Source: Alphaproteobacteria bacterium (GTDB taxonomy: Bacteria > Pseudomonadota > Alphaproteobacteria > UBA8366). Taken from it: a stretch of 64,000 nucleotides of DNA. The notes beneath the pieces were generated by a model. That model was not told the origin of the DNA. It searched no databases and saw only the letters and a program-made list of their open reading frames with translations. The stretch lies in the NCBI GenBank assembly GCA_028281325.1, contig JANQKC010000010.1, positions 186,001 through 250,000 of the forward strand, written 5' to 3'. Both the position numbers and the translations under genes were made by a program. Positions 1 to 8,649 of this stretch are shown in pieces (position 1 is the stretch's first letter; the number at the start of each line of letters is the position of its first letter).

Positions 1-336
1 TCCGGCCATGTGAAAACCATCCACATGAACCAGACCGTCGAAGACGCGGCCCGGCGAGAGCTTTTCAAGACGATAAACATCTTCAAGCTCAGCGCCGCGA
101 CGCTTCGCGGCACCCTGGTGCCCGCATTGGAAGCCTCGATCAGCGCGGGCAAGACCTCCGCCTACGTGGAGCAAGTGCTGAAACACATGGTCGATGAGAG
201 GGGTCTTCGGCTGACGGCCGCCAACTGCGCCGATCTCAAATGGTTCGAGATCGATTCGGAGGACGATCTGCGAACCGCGGAGACGATTTTCCGGTCGCAA
301 GCGCCCGCTCAACTCGAAGCCCGAGCAACGCTCTAG
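1..336 (+). CDS. C-terminal part of a phosphonate-type nucleotidyltransferase (5' end outside window)
   Basis: The frame is open to the left edge, so the real start lies upstream; the GTG at 10 and ATG at 25 are internal. About 111 C-terminal residues are visible. The K-T-I-N-I-F-K-L segment near the start and the W-F-E-I-D-x-E-D-D-L segment near the end resemble the C-terminal part of MobA-like NTP transferases found in phosphonate operons (CTP:phosphonate or CTP:phosphocholine cytidylyltransferase, PntC type). These make a CDP-activated head group in the cytoplasm. The next gene, 37 bp on, is a CDP-alcohol phosphatidyltransferase, the expected consumer of such a product. The nucleotide-binding N-terminus is not visible, so substrate is inferred from context only. 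Confidence 0.6.
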   Translation, partial: SGHVKTIHMNQTVEDAARRELFKTINIFKLSAATLRGTLVPALEASISAGKTSAYVEQVLKHMVDERGLRLTAANCADLKWFEIDSEDDLRTAETIFRSQAPAQLEARATL

Positions 337-373
337 AGGGCCGATCCCACAGCGATAGTCCGGGAGGCATGAA

Positions 374-982
374 ATGGTACGCTATCTCTTCGATCCGGCA
401 AACGCGATTACCGCCGGCGGACTGTGCTGCTCCGCCCTCGCTATTCTGCTCGTGATTTCAGGGCACCCGGATATCGGCGTCGCCGCCGCGCTTTGGGCGC
501 TGTTGGCCGATCACCTCGACGGCGTCGTCGCCGGACGGACACGGAACCGTCTCCCCGAAACCGCGCGGATCGGAAAGAATCTCGATTCGCTCGCGGACCT
601 TGTCAGCGGCGCCGTGTTCCCGGCGATCGTGCTGATTCAGGTCAACGGTGCATCCTTGATTTCCCTTCCCATGGCCGCGCTTCTGATGCTCGCGGGCGCG
701 CTGCGCCTGAGCTACTTCAATAGTTTCGGTCTTTCCTCGGACGGCCGATTCACCGGCGTGCCGTTGTCGTACGACGTGCCGTTGCTGGCATTGTTGTTTC
801 TATTCGCGCCCCTCATGCCGGCGGACCTGTTCCCGACGATCCTCAGCACCTCCTTGCTGCTTCTCGCGGTTCTGCACGTGACGCCGCTTCGCGTGCCGCG
901 GACGAGCGGCGCGATGTATCTCGTCATCACGCTCTACAGCATAACGGCCTCGGCGATCCTTGCCGCGCGGGGAGTGTCGTGA
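374..982 (+). CDS. CDP-alcohol phosphatidyltransferase family membrane protein
   Basis: This 202-residue protein has about six hydrophobic segments. Residues 44-82 carry the family signature in a relaxed form: D-H-L-D-G-V-V-A, then a stretch ending G-K-N-L-D-S-L-A-D, which supplies the acidic metal ligands (DG...G-x3-D-x3-D). The spacing between the DG and G-x3-D parts is longer than the usual AR-x8-G. The family moves a phospho-alcohol from CDP-alcohol onto a lipid or polyol acceptor at the inner membrane. A GGGAGG ribosome site at 362-367 supports the ATG at 374. Lying directly after a phosphonate-type nucleotidyltransferase, it could attach a CDP-activated phosphonate to a lipid. That substrate is inference; the family assignment is firm. 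Confidence 0.8.
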   Translation: MVRYLFDPANAITAGGLCCSALAILLVISGHPDIGVAAALWALLADHLDGVVAGRTRNRLPETARIGKNLDSLADLVSGAVFPAIVLIQVNGASLISLPMAALLMLAGALRLSYFNSFGLSSDGRFTGVPLSYDVPLLALLFLFAPLMPADLFPTILSTSLLLLAVLHVTPLRVPRTSGAMYLVITLYSITASAILAARGVS

Positions 983-1057
983 TGCGCCGCCCGTCAATCC
1001 GTTACCGCGTCGACGTTCGCGGCCCTGTCCATATCACGCCAGCGAGGTAACCAAGGC

Positions 1058-2560
1058 ATGTCAACCCACCCACGCGACGCCCTCGGCCGGGAACCCGGTT
1101 GGATCTATCGCGACCTAAACGTCGAACCCATCATCAACTGCGCCGGCGTCCGCACCAATCACGGCGGCAGCAACCCATGTCCCGAGGTCCTGACGGCAAT
1201 CGCCGCGGCGGCCGAGGCGTTTGTAGATCTCGACGAACTTGCGGAAGGCGCGGGACAACGCCTGGCCGCACTCACGGGCGCCGAATGGGGCATGGTTACG
1301 GCGGGCACGGCGGCCGCCTTGGCGCTGGCCACCGCGGCCTGCATCGCCGGCAACGATCCGGAACGGATGCTCCGCCTGCCGAGAACGGACGGCATCCCCC
1401 ACCGCGTCGTCATGCCCGCCGGCCATCGCTTCGACTATGACAACGCGATCCAGATGACGGGCGCGGAAATCGTGACGGCCGACACGGCGGCGGCCTTGCT
1501 GGCGGCGCTCGACAATCAGGCGGTGATGGTCGCCATGCTTGGCCGGATGGACGCCGCATCCGATTTGCCGCTCGCCGAGATAGCGCCCCTCGCGCAACAG
1601 CGAGGCGTCCCCATCCTCGTCGACGCCGCCGGCCTCTCGCCCGCCAACCCCGACCCTTGGCTCGACCGCGGCGCCGATCTCGTCATCTACTCGGGCGGTA
1701 AATATCTTCGCGCGCCGCAATCCACCGGCCTGCTTTTGGGGAAGCGTCGGCTATGCGAAGCGGCTTGGCGGAACGGTCCGCCGCACCAGGCGTTCGGACG
1801 CCCCATGAAGGTGGGAAAGGAAGATATCGTCGGCGCGGTCGTGGCGCTCGAGCGCTGGCTGACCGCGGCGTCGGCATCGGCCGAACGGGCCGCCTGGGAA
1901 CCGCGCCTCCGCCGCATCGCCCGGGCCTTGTCGGACGTTCCCGGCGTTACGACAAAAATACAGCCGGCATCGGCCGCGGTAACGGCGCCACGGCTGCGCG
2001 TGTCGTGGGATGAAAGCGTGACGCCGGTGCGCTCCGCGACGCTGCGCAAGCGCCTCCTCGACGGGCGGCCGCGCATCCTGATCCATGATTTTTGGGCAAC
2101 GAAGACATCGATCTTGCTCGACCCGTTCAACCTGACCGACGCCGAGGTGGACATCGTCGCAAGCGCACTTGCCGCCGCGCTGACGTCATTCGAAGACCCG
2201 CCGCCGCCATCCGATGAGACGGATATCGACGTATCGGGCCAGTGGACCGCCACCGTGGATTTCCTGCATGGCAGCGCCGAACATCTGTTGGACCTGCGGC
2301 AAGACGGTCCGCGCCTTACCGGGTCGCATCGCGCCGGGCAGTCGCGCGGAGACATCGAAGGCCGGCTCTCAGGCAAGACGGCCACCTTCGTCGCCCGCCA
2401 CGCGAAACCGCCGATGACGGTGTTCTACAGCTTCACGGGGCGCTTCGACGACGGCTCCCTGACGGGGCGCATCCGGTTGGGCGCGGCCTCCGGCGAGCAT
2501 CTCGGTCCCGTCTTCATGGAGCAATTCGGCGAGGCCAGGTGGCGCGCCGGCCGCCGCTGA
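1058..2560 (+). CDS. SelA-like PLP enzyme with an extra C-terminal beta domain
   Basis: This is a 500-residue fold-type-I PLP protein of the SelA / D-glucosaminate-6-phosphate ammonia-lyase-like group. Residues 20-385 hold the PLP domain, including N-C-A-G-V-R-T-N-H-G-G near the N-terminus and V-D-A-A-G-L followed by I-Y-S-G-G-K-Y-L-R-A-P, whose lysine is the likely PLP anchor. Residues 390-500 form a second part rich in alternating polar and apolar residues (Q-W-T-A-T-V-D-F..., S-F-T-G-R-F-D-D-G-S-L-T-G-R) that reads like a small lipocalin-like barrel. Plus-strand neighbours are phosphonate or redox genes. Enzymes of this group catalyse eliminations on amino acids or amino sugars; the substrate here is unknown. 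A GAGG at 1044-1047 and AAGG at 1053-1056 precede the ATG. Confidence 0.7.
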   Translation: MSTHPRDALGREPGWIYRDLNVEPIINCAGVRTNHGGSNPCPEVLTAIAAAAEAFVDLDELAEGAGQRLAALTGAEWGMVTAGTAAALALATAACIAGNDPERMLRLPRTDGIPHRVVMPAGHRFDYDNAIQMTGAEIVTADTAAALLAALDNQAVMVAMLGRMDAASDLPLAEIAPLAQQRGVPILVDAAGLSPANPDPWLDRGADLVIYSGGKYLRAPQSTGLLLGKRRLCEAAWRNGPPHQAFGRPMKVGKEDIVGAVVALERWLTAASASAERAAWEPRLRRIARALSDVPGVTTKIQPASAAVTAPRLRVSWDESVTPVRSATLRKRLLDGRPRILIHDFWATKTSILLDPFNLTDAEVDIVASALAAALTSFEDPPPPSDETDIDVSGQWTATVDFLHGSAEHLLDLRQDGPRLTGSHRAGQSRGDIEGRLSGKTATFVARHAKPPMTVFYSFTGRFDDGSLTGRIRLGAASGEHLGPVFMEQFGEARWRAGRR

Positions 2561-2622
2561 CCAAAACGTCCCCGCCCATCGGCGGCACCATACGGAAACG
2601 ACGATCGCGAAGGGATTTAGAG

Positions 2623-3411
2623 ATGACTGAAACGACGACAACGAACCCTTTCCATCTCGGCGGCAAAGTAGCGCTTGTCGTGGGAGGATACGGCGCGCTC
2701 GGCAGTCGGATTTCGTGGGCCTTGGCAGCCGCCGGCGCCCGCGTCACCGTCTCCGGACGAAACGGCGACAAGGCTGAAACGCTTGCGGCGGACCTTTGCA
2801 ACGCGGGGCACGCCGCGCGCGGTCTCGCATTCGACGCGAACGCCGTTGTCGAAATCGACGCCGCCGTCGACGCCTTGGTGCGCCGCGAGGAGGCGATCGA
2901 CATTCTCGTGAACTGTCTCGGCATTCAACGCGAACAATCACTGCCGGAGATTACCGAGGACGCCTTCGACGCCCTCTACCGCACCAACCTCAAAGCCGCC
3001 CATTTTTTGGCGCAAGCCGCGGCGCGGCGTCAAATCGCCGCGCGTCGGGGCGGCAAGCAGGTCCATCTGCTCTCGATCCGCGCCCAGCTCGGCCTGCTCG
3101 GTCGGGGCTATTCCGCGTATTGCGCGACGAAGGGCGCCCAAGCGATGCTCATTAAGCAGCATGCCGCAGAACTGGCGCCGCACGACATCACCGTCAACGG
3201 AATCGCGCCGGCGTTGGTCCGGACCCACAAGAACGATTCGGCGCTTTCAAACCCGGAAACATACGACCGTACGGTCGCGCAATTTCCGCTGCGCAGGATC
3301 GCCGAACCCGAAGACATCGCCGGGGCCGCGCTTTTCTTCGCATCGCCGGCGTCGGACTTCGTGACCGGCCAGACGCTTTACATCGATGGCGGCGTCAGTT
3401 GCTGCCGCTAA
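2623..3411 (+). CDS. Short-chain dehydrogenase/reductase
   Basis: The 262-residue protein is a classical SDR. The cofactor loop is G-G-Y-G-A-L-G at 21-27 (first residue of TGxxxGxG changed to G), the N-C-L-G at 97-100 replaces NNAG, the catalytic Ser is 151, and Y-C-A-T-K is at 166-170. The end has the usual S-D-F-V-T-G-Q-T-L-Y-I-D-G-G-V. The start is the ATG at 2623; an upstream extension of the frame has no SDR similarity and overlaps the previous gene. It resembles 2-deoxy-gluconate 3-dehydrogenase/KduD-type sugar SDRs. In this operon it probably reduces or oxidises a hydroxy-phosphonate or sugar intermediate in the cytoplasm; this is inference from location. Confidence 0.85.
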   Translation: MTETTTTNPFHLGGKVALVVGGYGALGSRISWALAAAGARVTVSGRNGDKAETLAADLCNAGHAARGLAFDANAVVEIDAAVDALVRREEAIDILVNCLGIQREQSLPEITEDAFDALYRTNLKAAHFLAQAAARRQIAARRGGKQVHLLSIRAQLGLLGRGYSAYCATKGAQAMLIKQHAAELAPHDITVNGIAPALVRTHKNDSALSNPETYDRTVAQFPLRRIAEPEDIAGAALFFASPASDFVTGQTLYIDGGVSCCR

Positions 3412-3507
3412 CCCATGGATCACAAGCACGGCGGACGCGACGCCGTGAAGATTCGACCAGGCAGGCCGGCGGTCGGTTTGCCGAACCGGAAACCCAGGAA
3501 GGTAGCA

Positions 3508-4620
3508 ATGCGTGTCACAATTATCGGTGCAGGAATCGTCGGAGCGTCAATTGCCTATCATCTCGCGCAGCACGGCGTTTCGGTCGTACTTCTGGAAAAC
3601 GACCGCCCAGGCGGCGGAACGTCGGGCGCGACTTTCGCCTGCTTGAATATCTTCGGACACAGATCCGATAGCTTCTTCGATCTTCGGCTCAGGAGCATCC
3701 GCTATCTCGACACCCTTGCCGCCGAGATCGATGCCGTTGAGTTCGTCCACAAACCGGGCACCCTTCGCTGGGGCGAGTCCGACGGCGACTGGACCCGCCT
3801 TCATAGCGAGACGAAGCGGCTGGAGGACCGCGGGCTGCCATGCGAGTACCATTCCGCGGCGCAGGTCCGAGCCGAGTTGGAGCCCGCGCTCGACCTCTCC
3901 CGCCTGGACAACGACGTTATCCGGGTCCCGGAGGAAGGATGGCTCGACGCACCGCCGTTCATCGGAAAGTTACTGGCCGCCGCCCGGGCGGTCGGCGATG
4001 TCGAAACACGCGATGCGAAGGCGATCGATCTCGATTTTTCAGGTCCGGCCGTAAAAGTCGTTACGACGTCGGGGACGATCGATTCCGATCGCCTTGTTCT
4101 CGCCGCCGGGATCGATTCGATCGCGATGTGCGAACGGGTCGGCCACGCATTCCCGATCGAACGACACCCGGGCGTCATGCGTGTTTCCGCGCCGTCCGCG
4201 ACGCCGCTGCATCACGTCGTCTACGCAAGCGACATGCATCTTCGGCCGGACGGCGCGGGCCGCATCATGGCCGGCTTGGGCGACGCGCACCGGGCGGGCC
4301 CGACGCCGACGCAGAGTCAGGCCTCTCAAGAAGCATTGCGCATCGAAGAACTGGGCGATAGGTGGTTGCCGGGTTTTCGCGCCACGCCGGCGGAAGCGAT
4401 CCGGGTCGGCATACGCACGATTTGGCCGGACGACTTGCCGGTGGTCGGCTGGCTGCCGAACGCCAGCAACGCATATATCGCGGTCTATCACAGCGGCATC
4501 ACGCTTGCGCCATTGCTGGGACAGCTCTGCGCCCGCGAGATCGCCGGCGATGCGGCCGGTCAAGGCTTGGACTCGTACCGGCCCGACCGTTTCGACCAAG
4601 ACGTTCCGTCCGTCGCCTAG
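3508..4620 (+). CDS. FAD-dependent oxidoreductase, glycine oxidase/DadA family
   Basis: From the ATG at 3508, preceded by AGGAAGG at 3496-3502, the protein has 370 residues. It opens with a dinucleotide-binding fold (I-G-A-G-I-V-G-A-S-I-A at 5-15) and ends with the FAD-contacting region Y-I-A-V-Y-H-S-G-I-T-L-A-P of the DAO family. Members oxidise the C-N bond of amino acids or amines and release hydrogen peroxide. Such flavoenzymes occur in several phosphonate operons, where they act on 2-aminoethylphosphonate or its N-methyl derivatives. Lying last in this operon with phosphonate genes on both sides, it may deaminate an aminophosphonate. It ends 37 bp before the facing phnK gene. Confidence 0.8.
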   Translation: MRVTIIGAGIVGASIAYHLAQHGVSVVLLENDRPGGGTSGATFACLNIFGHRSDSFFDLRLRSIRYLDTLAAEIDAVEFVHKPGTLRWGESDGDWTRLHSETKRLEDRGLPCEYHSAAQVRAELEPALDLSRLDNDVIRVPEEGWLDAPPFIGKLLAAARAVGDVETRDAKAIDLDFSGPAVKVVTTSGTIDSDRLVLAAGIDSIAMCERVGHAFPIERHPGVMRVSAPSATPLHHVVYASDMHLRPDGAGRIMAGLGDAHRAGPTPTQSQASQEALRIEELGDRWLPGFRATPAEAIRVGIRTIWPDDLPVVGWLPNASNAYIAVYHSGITLAPLLGQLCAREIAGDAAGQGLDSYRPDRFDQDVPSVA

Positions 4621-4657
4621 GGCGCACCGCCGTCGGCGCCGGGACGCGGTTGCCCGG

Positions 4658-5434
4658 CTATACCGCCGGCACCGAGGAAACCAGCAGTTGGGTGTACGGT
4701 TCCGCGGGATCGTCGAGAACCTGGTCGGTCAGACCGCTTTCGAGGATGCGACCATGCCGCATCACGAGGATACGGTGCGACAGCAGGCGGGCGACCGAAA
4801 GATCATGGGTCACGATGACGACGGCGAGACCGAGTTCTTGGACAAGCCGTCGAATGAGATCGAGCAACCGCGCCTGCACGGAAACATCCAGCGCGGAGGT
4901 CGGCTCGTCCATGAACACAAGCCTGGGACGCATGACCAGGTTCCGGGCAATCTGTAACCGTTGGCGCATGCCGCCGGAAAAGACCTTCGGCGTTTGGTCG
5001 ATATACCGCGCGCCGATCTCGACCCGGTCGAGCCATTCCACGGCGGCGGTTCGGATACGGCCGAAATGGCGAACACCCGATACGATCAGTTGTTCGCCGA
5101 TATTGCCGCCGGCCGATACGTTCATGCGCAACCCTTCCGCCGGGTCTTGGCGCACGAAGCCCCACTCGCCGCCGATCAAGGCGTCGCGTTCCGCATCGTC
5201 CATGACGAACACGTCATGGGTTCGACCGTCCTCGGTACGATAGATCGCGCTGCCGGCGCTGGGTCGCATGTCGGACGCCAGGCACCGAAGCAGCGTGGAC
5301 TTGCCCGACCCCGATTCGCCCACGACGGCGAGAACCTCACCCTCATAGAGATCGAAGGCGATGTCCGCGCAGCCCATCGTCGCGCCGTAATGTTTCGTAA
5401 GTCCCCGAACCGACAGGAGCGGCGCATCGATCAT
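4658..5434 (-). CDS. phnK: C-P lyase associated ATP-binding protein PhnK
   Basis: A 258-residue ABC ATPase. Walker A G-E-S-G-S-G-K-S-T is at 39-47, the signature F-S-G-G-M-R-Q-R-L at 152-160 and Walker B L-V-F-M-D-E at 172-177, followed by S-A-L-D. The S-A-G-G-N-I-G-E-Q-L segment and the end L-D-D-P-A-E-P-Y-T-Q-L-L-V-S-S-V match PhnK rather than PhnL. PhnK docks on the PhnGHIJ core complex through PhnJ and is needed for phosphonate breakdown; it is not a transporter ATPase. It is last in the operon, 34 bp after phnM. phnL, usually next to phnK, is missing in the window. Confidence 0.93.
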   Translation of the reverse strand: MIDAPLLSVRGLTKHYGATMGCADIAFDLYEGEVLAVVGESGSGKSTLLRCLASDMRPSAGSAIYRTEDGRTHDVFVMDDAERDALIGGEWGFVRQDPAEGLRMNVSAGGNIGEQLIVSGVRHFGRIRTAAVEWLDRVEIGARYIDQTPKVFSGGMRQRLQIARNLVMRPRLVFMDEPTSALDVSVQARLLDLIRRLVQELGLAVVIVTHDLSVARLLSHRILVMRHGRILESGLTDQVLDDPAEPYTQLLVSSVPAV

Positions 5435-5468
5435 CGGGTTTCTCCTCCGCCTTTCCCGTTCATCGTTT

Positions 5469-6617
5469 TCAGTAGATGCGCCGACCGTTGCACCAGGACG
5501 ATTGAAGAACCGGTGGCCCGTCGCCGTTGAAAGCGACCTGAATAAGGTCGGCCCGGCGGCCGACTTCGATCACGCCACGATCCGTCATCCCGAAGGCCTC
5601 GGCCGGTGCCGTCGAGACCAGCCGCACCGCTTCGGGAAGCGACAATCCGATCGGATCGGCGACAAGGATCGCGACGGCATGCAGAAGGCTGGCGGGAATG
5701 TAGTCCGAACACAGCATCCCGAGTCGGCGCCGGACGGCAAGGTCGCGCATCGAAATATTCCCGCTATGCGACTTGCCCGCGACGAGATTGGGCGCGCCGC
5801 CGATCACCGGGACCCCGGCCTTTTCCGCAGCGTCCACCGCCTCCATGGTCAAGGGAAACTCCGCCACCGCCATCCCCAGGGCGACGCCCTCGTCGATATG
5901 CCACGCCTTGGTGTCGTCATGGTTGCCCCAGGGGATGCCGCGGCGCTGGCATTCGGCGGAAATCCGGCGGCGAATTCTCAGCAAATCCTCGCATGCCGGA
6001 ACCGCGCCGCTTTCGGCCCCAAGCTTCCGCTTCTCGGCCACCGAAGCGAAATGGGCGGGATCGCGGCGCGGGCTGTCTTCCAAAATCGACACGAACCGAA
6101 GGGCGGGATGGTCGAGATACGCTTCGACGTCATCGATCAGGGTCGCCTCCGCCAGATCGCATCGCAGATGCAGGACGTGCTCGGCGCGCAAAAGCGCCTG
6201 TTGCTCGGCCGCCTGCAATCCTTCGATCATTCTCGGCAATGCGATCCGCCGATCCGGCTTGCCAATGGCGCCGACGCACAAGGAATCGAAAACCGTCGTA
6301 ATGCCGGCGGCGACAATGACGGCGTCATGCGCAACGGCCGCCGTCACCGGGTTCCAAAAAACGCCTGGTCTCGGAATTGTGTGTTTCTCGAGATTGTCCG
6401 TATGAACGTCGACCAGCCCCGGCAACAGGAACGCGCCCTCCATGTCGACCGCGCCGGGCGCATTCCATCGTCCCTTGGCGATATCCGCGATCACACCATC
6501 GACGACGGTGACGCAGCCCAAGAACGATTCGTCGCGGCAAACGATTTGCGCATTGGAGAGGACGATTTCTTCCGACGCGCGACGCGCTACCGGCGGGCAT
6601 GGAGTCATAGCGGTCAT
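5469..6617 (-). CDS. phnM: Ribose 1-methylphosphonate 5-triphosphate diphosphatase PhnM
   Basis: This 382-residue amidohydrolase removes pyrophosphate from 5-triphospho-ribose-1-phosphonate, giving the substrate of PhnJ. Visible family marks are the metal-binding V-D-V-H-T-D-N-L-E-K-H near residue 70, H-L-R-C-D-L-A, G-N-H-D-D-T, G-A-P-N-L-V-A-G-K-S-H-S-G-N and C-S-D-Y-I-P-A-S-L-L. The D-H-S-P-G-Q-R-Q-F stretch of E. coli PhnM reads E-D-S-P-R-R-D-P-A-H-F here, and the segment after it is shorter. The ATG overlaps the phnJ stop by 4 nt (ATGA), so translation is coupled. The usual order places phnK and phnL between phnJ and phnM; here phnM comes first. Confidence 0.92.
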   Translation of the reverse strand: MTAMTPCPPVARRASEEIVLSNAQIVCRDESFLGCVTVVDGVIADIAKGRWNAPGAVDMEGAFLLPGLVDVHTDNLEKHTIPRPGVFWNPVTAAVAHDAVIVAAGITTVFDSLCVGAIGKPDRRIALPRMIEGLQAAEQQALLRAEHVLHLRCDLAEATLIDDVEAYLDHPALRFVSILEDSPRRDPAHFASVAEKRKLGAESGAVPACEDLLRIRRRISAECQRRGIPWGNHDDTKAWHIDEGVALGMAVAEFPLTMEAVDAAEKAGVPVIGGAPNLVAGKSHSGNISMRDLAVRRRLGMLCSDYIPASLLHAVAILVADPIGLSLPEAVRLVSTAPAEAFGMTDRGVIEVGRRADLIQVAFNGDGPPVLQSSWCNGRRIY

Positions 6618-7525
6618 TGTCCTGCACTCTCCTCTATCGCTCTATCCGTGACGGGCTCGTTCGGCCGGCGCTTGGCGCGCCGCCGCTCCTCGCAGTAGGA
6701 CGTGTCGGAACACGCGAAGACCCGATCGCCATCGTCGGTCACCCGCTCATCGAGAAAGGCGGAGGTCGACCCGCACAGATGACAACGCCCCTCCTGCGGC
6801 TCGACCGCGAAGGGATAGTCCTCCAAATCCAGACTGGTGACCGTCGTGAAGGGCGGAATGGCGTAGATCCGGTTCTCCCGTCCCGCGCTGAAGACAAGAA
6901 GCGCGCGATTACGGTGGAGTTTGGGATTGTCGAATTTCGGAATCGGCGACGGCGCCGCGACATACCGCCCATTCACCAGGACCGGATGATTGTAGGCCGT
7001 CGCGACGTTGCCGAACCGGGCGATGTCTTCATAGAGCTTCAGATAGAGAATGCTGTAATCGCCGGCCGCGTGAAGTTTCCGCGTCTCCGCCTCGGTCCGG
7101 ACAAGCGTGCGCATCGGTTCCGGCGACGGAACCTGAAAGACGAGAATCTGCTCTTCCGTAAGCGGATGCTCGGGTATTCGATGACGGGTTTGAATGATCG
7201 TCGCCTCGCGCGTCGACCGCGTCGTGCGAACCTTCGTCGTCCGCTTGAAGAAGCGCCGGATGCTCACCGCGTTCGTCGTGTCGTCCGCCCCTTGATCGAT
7301 CACCTTCAGCACATCCGATTGCCCAAGCAAGCTGGCGGTAAGCTGCATGCCGCCCGTGCCCCATCCATGCGGCAGCGGGATTTCGCGGCTTCCAAACGGC
7401 ACCTGAAATCCCGGGATCGCCACCGCCTTGAGGATGGTGCGTCGGATCATCTGCTTCGTGTCTTCGTCGAGATACGCGAAGTTGTAGACGTCGTCCTCAA
7501 GGAATTCGGTGTCGTCGCGCATCAT
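6614..7525 (-). CDS. phnJ: C-P lyase radical-SAM subunit PhnJ
   Basis: The 303-residue catalytic subunit cuts the C-P bond of 5-phospho-ribose-1-phosphonate using SAM and a 4Fe-4S cluster. Four cysteines lie at 248, 251, 272 and 278 (C-x2-C-x20-C-x5-C). E. coli has C241, C244, C266 and C272, so one residue is missing between the second and third. The A-I-P-G-F-Q-V-P-F motif gives G39, matching the glycyl-radical Gly32 of E. coli, and is followed by S-R-E-I-P-L-P-H-G-W-G-T-G-G. It overlaps phnI upstream and phnM downstream by 4 nt each, as expected for a stoichiometric core complex. All residues known to be needed are present. Confidence 0.95.
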   Translation of the reverse strand: MMRDDTEFLEDDVYNFAYLDEDTKQMIRRTILKAVAIPGFQVPFGSREIPLPHGWGTGGMQLTASLLGQSDVLKVIDQGADDTTNAVSIRRFFKRTTKVRTTRSTREATIIQTRHRIPEHPLTEEQILVFQVPSPEPMRTLVRTEAETRKLHAAGDYSILYLKLYEDIARFGNVATAYNHPVLVNGRYVAAPSPIPKFDNPKLHRNRALLVFSAGRENRIYAIPPFTTVTSLDLEDYPFAVEPQEGRCHLCGSTSAFLDERVTDDGDRVFACSDTSYCEERRRAKRRPNEPVTDRAIEESAGQ

Positions 7526-8646
7526 TCCGCCGCTTGCTCCTCTTGCTCGGCCCGGCTTCGCTCGTATTCCGCACGCCGACGCCGCAAGACCTGGATCTGC
7601 CCTTTGAAATCGACGTAATGCGGCAGCTTGAGGTGCTGGACCAATCCAGCGGAAGAGACGTTGTCGCAGTTCGCCAATACCAGCTCCTCGTCCTGCGTCG
7701 GGAGCAACGGCTCCTCCCCGAGTTCCTCCGCCCGGAGGCCGCGATCCAACAACGCGATGGAGATCGCCTTGCGCTCATTCTGGCCCAACACGAGGGCATA
7801 TCCACGGGTCAGGCGCGGCGGCGCATCGGGCACGTTGCCGGGCTGATGCACTGTCTGGCACTCGGTTACCGTGATTTCTCCGAGGGTAACGCTCAGGCCG
7901 ATTTCGGGGATCACGAAGGACACGGCGACTTCGCCAATGCGCAAGTCGGCGATGTAGGGATGGTTTCGACCGTAGCCGCGCAACGACGAGTATGCGAGGC
8001 AAAGCAGATAGCCTTCATCGCCGCGCGCGAGCGCCTGCAACCGCGTGTCCCGTTGCGCCGGAAAACTCAAAGGTTCGCGGGTAAGGTCGGCGACCTTTCC
8101 AGACGGATCGCCGCCGGGCAGCGGCTCCAACAGGTCTTCCGCGAGCAAGCCGCCGACCGACCGTTCGATGGCCGACGTGTCCGCCGCTTCATATGCCGTC
8201 GGATCCAGCGGCGCGTCATCGTCGTCACGGCATTCCTCGATCGGGTCTTGCCCGAGTTCGATAAACCGATGCACGTAATCGTAGGTCGGACCAAGAAACT
8301 GTCCGCCCGGCGGATCCTTGTAAATCGGCGCGACGCGTCGGCGAACCGCCATCTTGTCCGTGTCGAACGGCGCGCTGACACCGAAGCGCCGTAAGGTGGC
8401 GCGAAAGGCGCGAACGAGAAACGCGGCCTCCGCCAAGTCGCATTGCGACTGTTTGATCGCGAGAGCCGCCAATTCCCGATCGTAGAGCGACCCTTCGCTG
8501 ATCACGCGGTCGACGCCCAGGCCGAGCTGTTCGCGCACCTGGGCGGCGGACAGCTCCGGTACCGCGACATCTCCCCGTCGTTGTTCCGCAACGAGTTTAT
8601 GTGACGCTCGAATCGCGGCTTCGCCGCCCTTGATCACCGTCGACAC
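7522..8646 (-). CDS. phnI: C-P lyase core subunit PhnI
   Basis: The 374-residue protein starts V-I-K-G-G-E-A-A-I and contains Y-D-R-E-L-A-A-L-A-I-K-Q-S-Q-C-D-L-A-E-A-A-F and F-L-G-P-T-Y-D-Y-V-H-R, all typical of PhnI. PhnI, with PhnG, PhnH and PhnL, transfers a phosphonate onto ribose by displacing adenine from MgATP. It also forms the centre of the PhnGHIJ complex. PhnH ends 3 bp upstream and phnJ overlaps the 3' end by 4 nt. Length is normal for the family. The usual nucleosidase partner phnL is not seen in this window. Confidence 0.95.
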   Translation of the reverse strand: MSTVIKGGEAAIRASHKLVAEQRRGDVAVPELSAAQVREQLGLGVDRVISEGSLYDRELAALAIKQSQCDLAEAAFLVRAFRATLRRFGVSAPFDTDKMAVRRRVAPIYKDPPGGQFLGPTYDYVHRFIELGQDPIEECRDDDDAPLDPTAYEAADTSAIERSVGGLLAEDLLEPLPGGDPSGKVADLTREPLSFPAQRDTRLQALARGDEGYLLCLAYSSLRGYGRNHPYIADLRIGEVAVSFVIPEIGLSVTLGEITVTECQTVHQPGNVPDAPPRLTRGYALVLGQNERKAISIALLDRGLRAEELGEEPLLPTQDEELVLANCDNVSSAGLVQHLKLPHYVDFKGQIQVLRRRRAEYERSRAEQEEQAAE

Positions 8647-8649
8647 GGA

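Noticed and set aside
4658-5434. phnL identity for the C-P lyase ATPase
   Set aside because: The S-A-G-G-N-I-G-E-Q segment and the C-terminal L-D-D-P-x-x-P-Y-T-Q-L-L-V-S-S-V match PhnK; PhnL lacks these.
5502-6698. 398-codon plus-strand frame opposite phnM
   Set aside because: It is antisense to a well conserved gene and has no recognisable domain.
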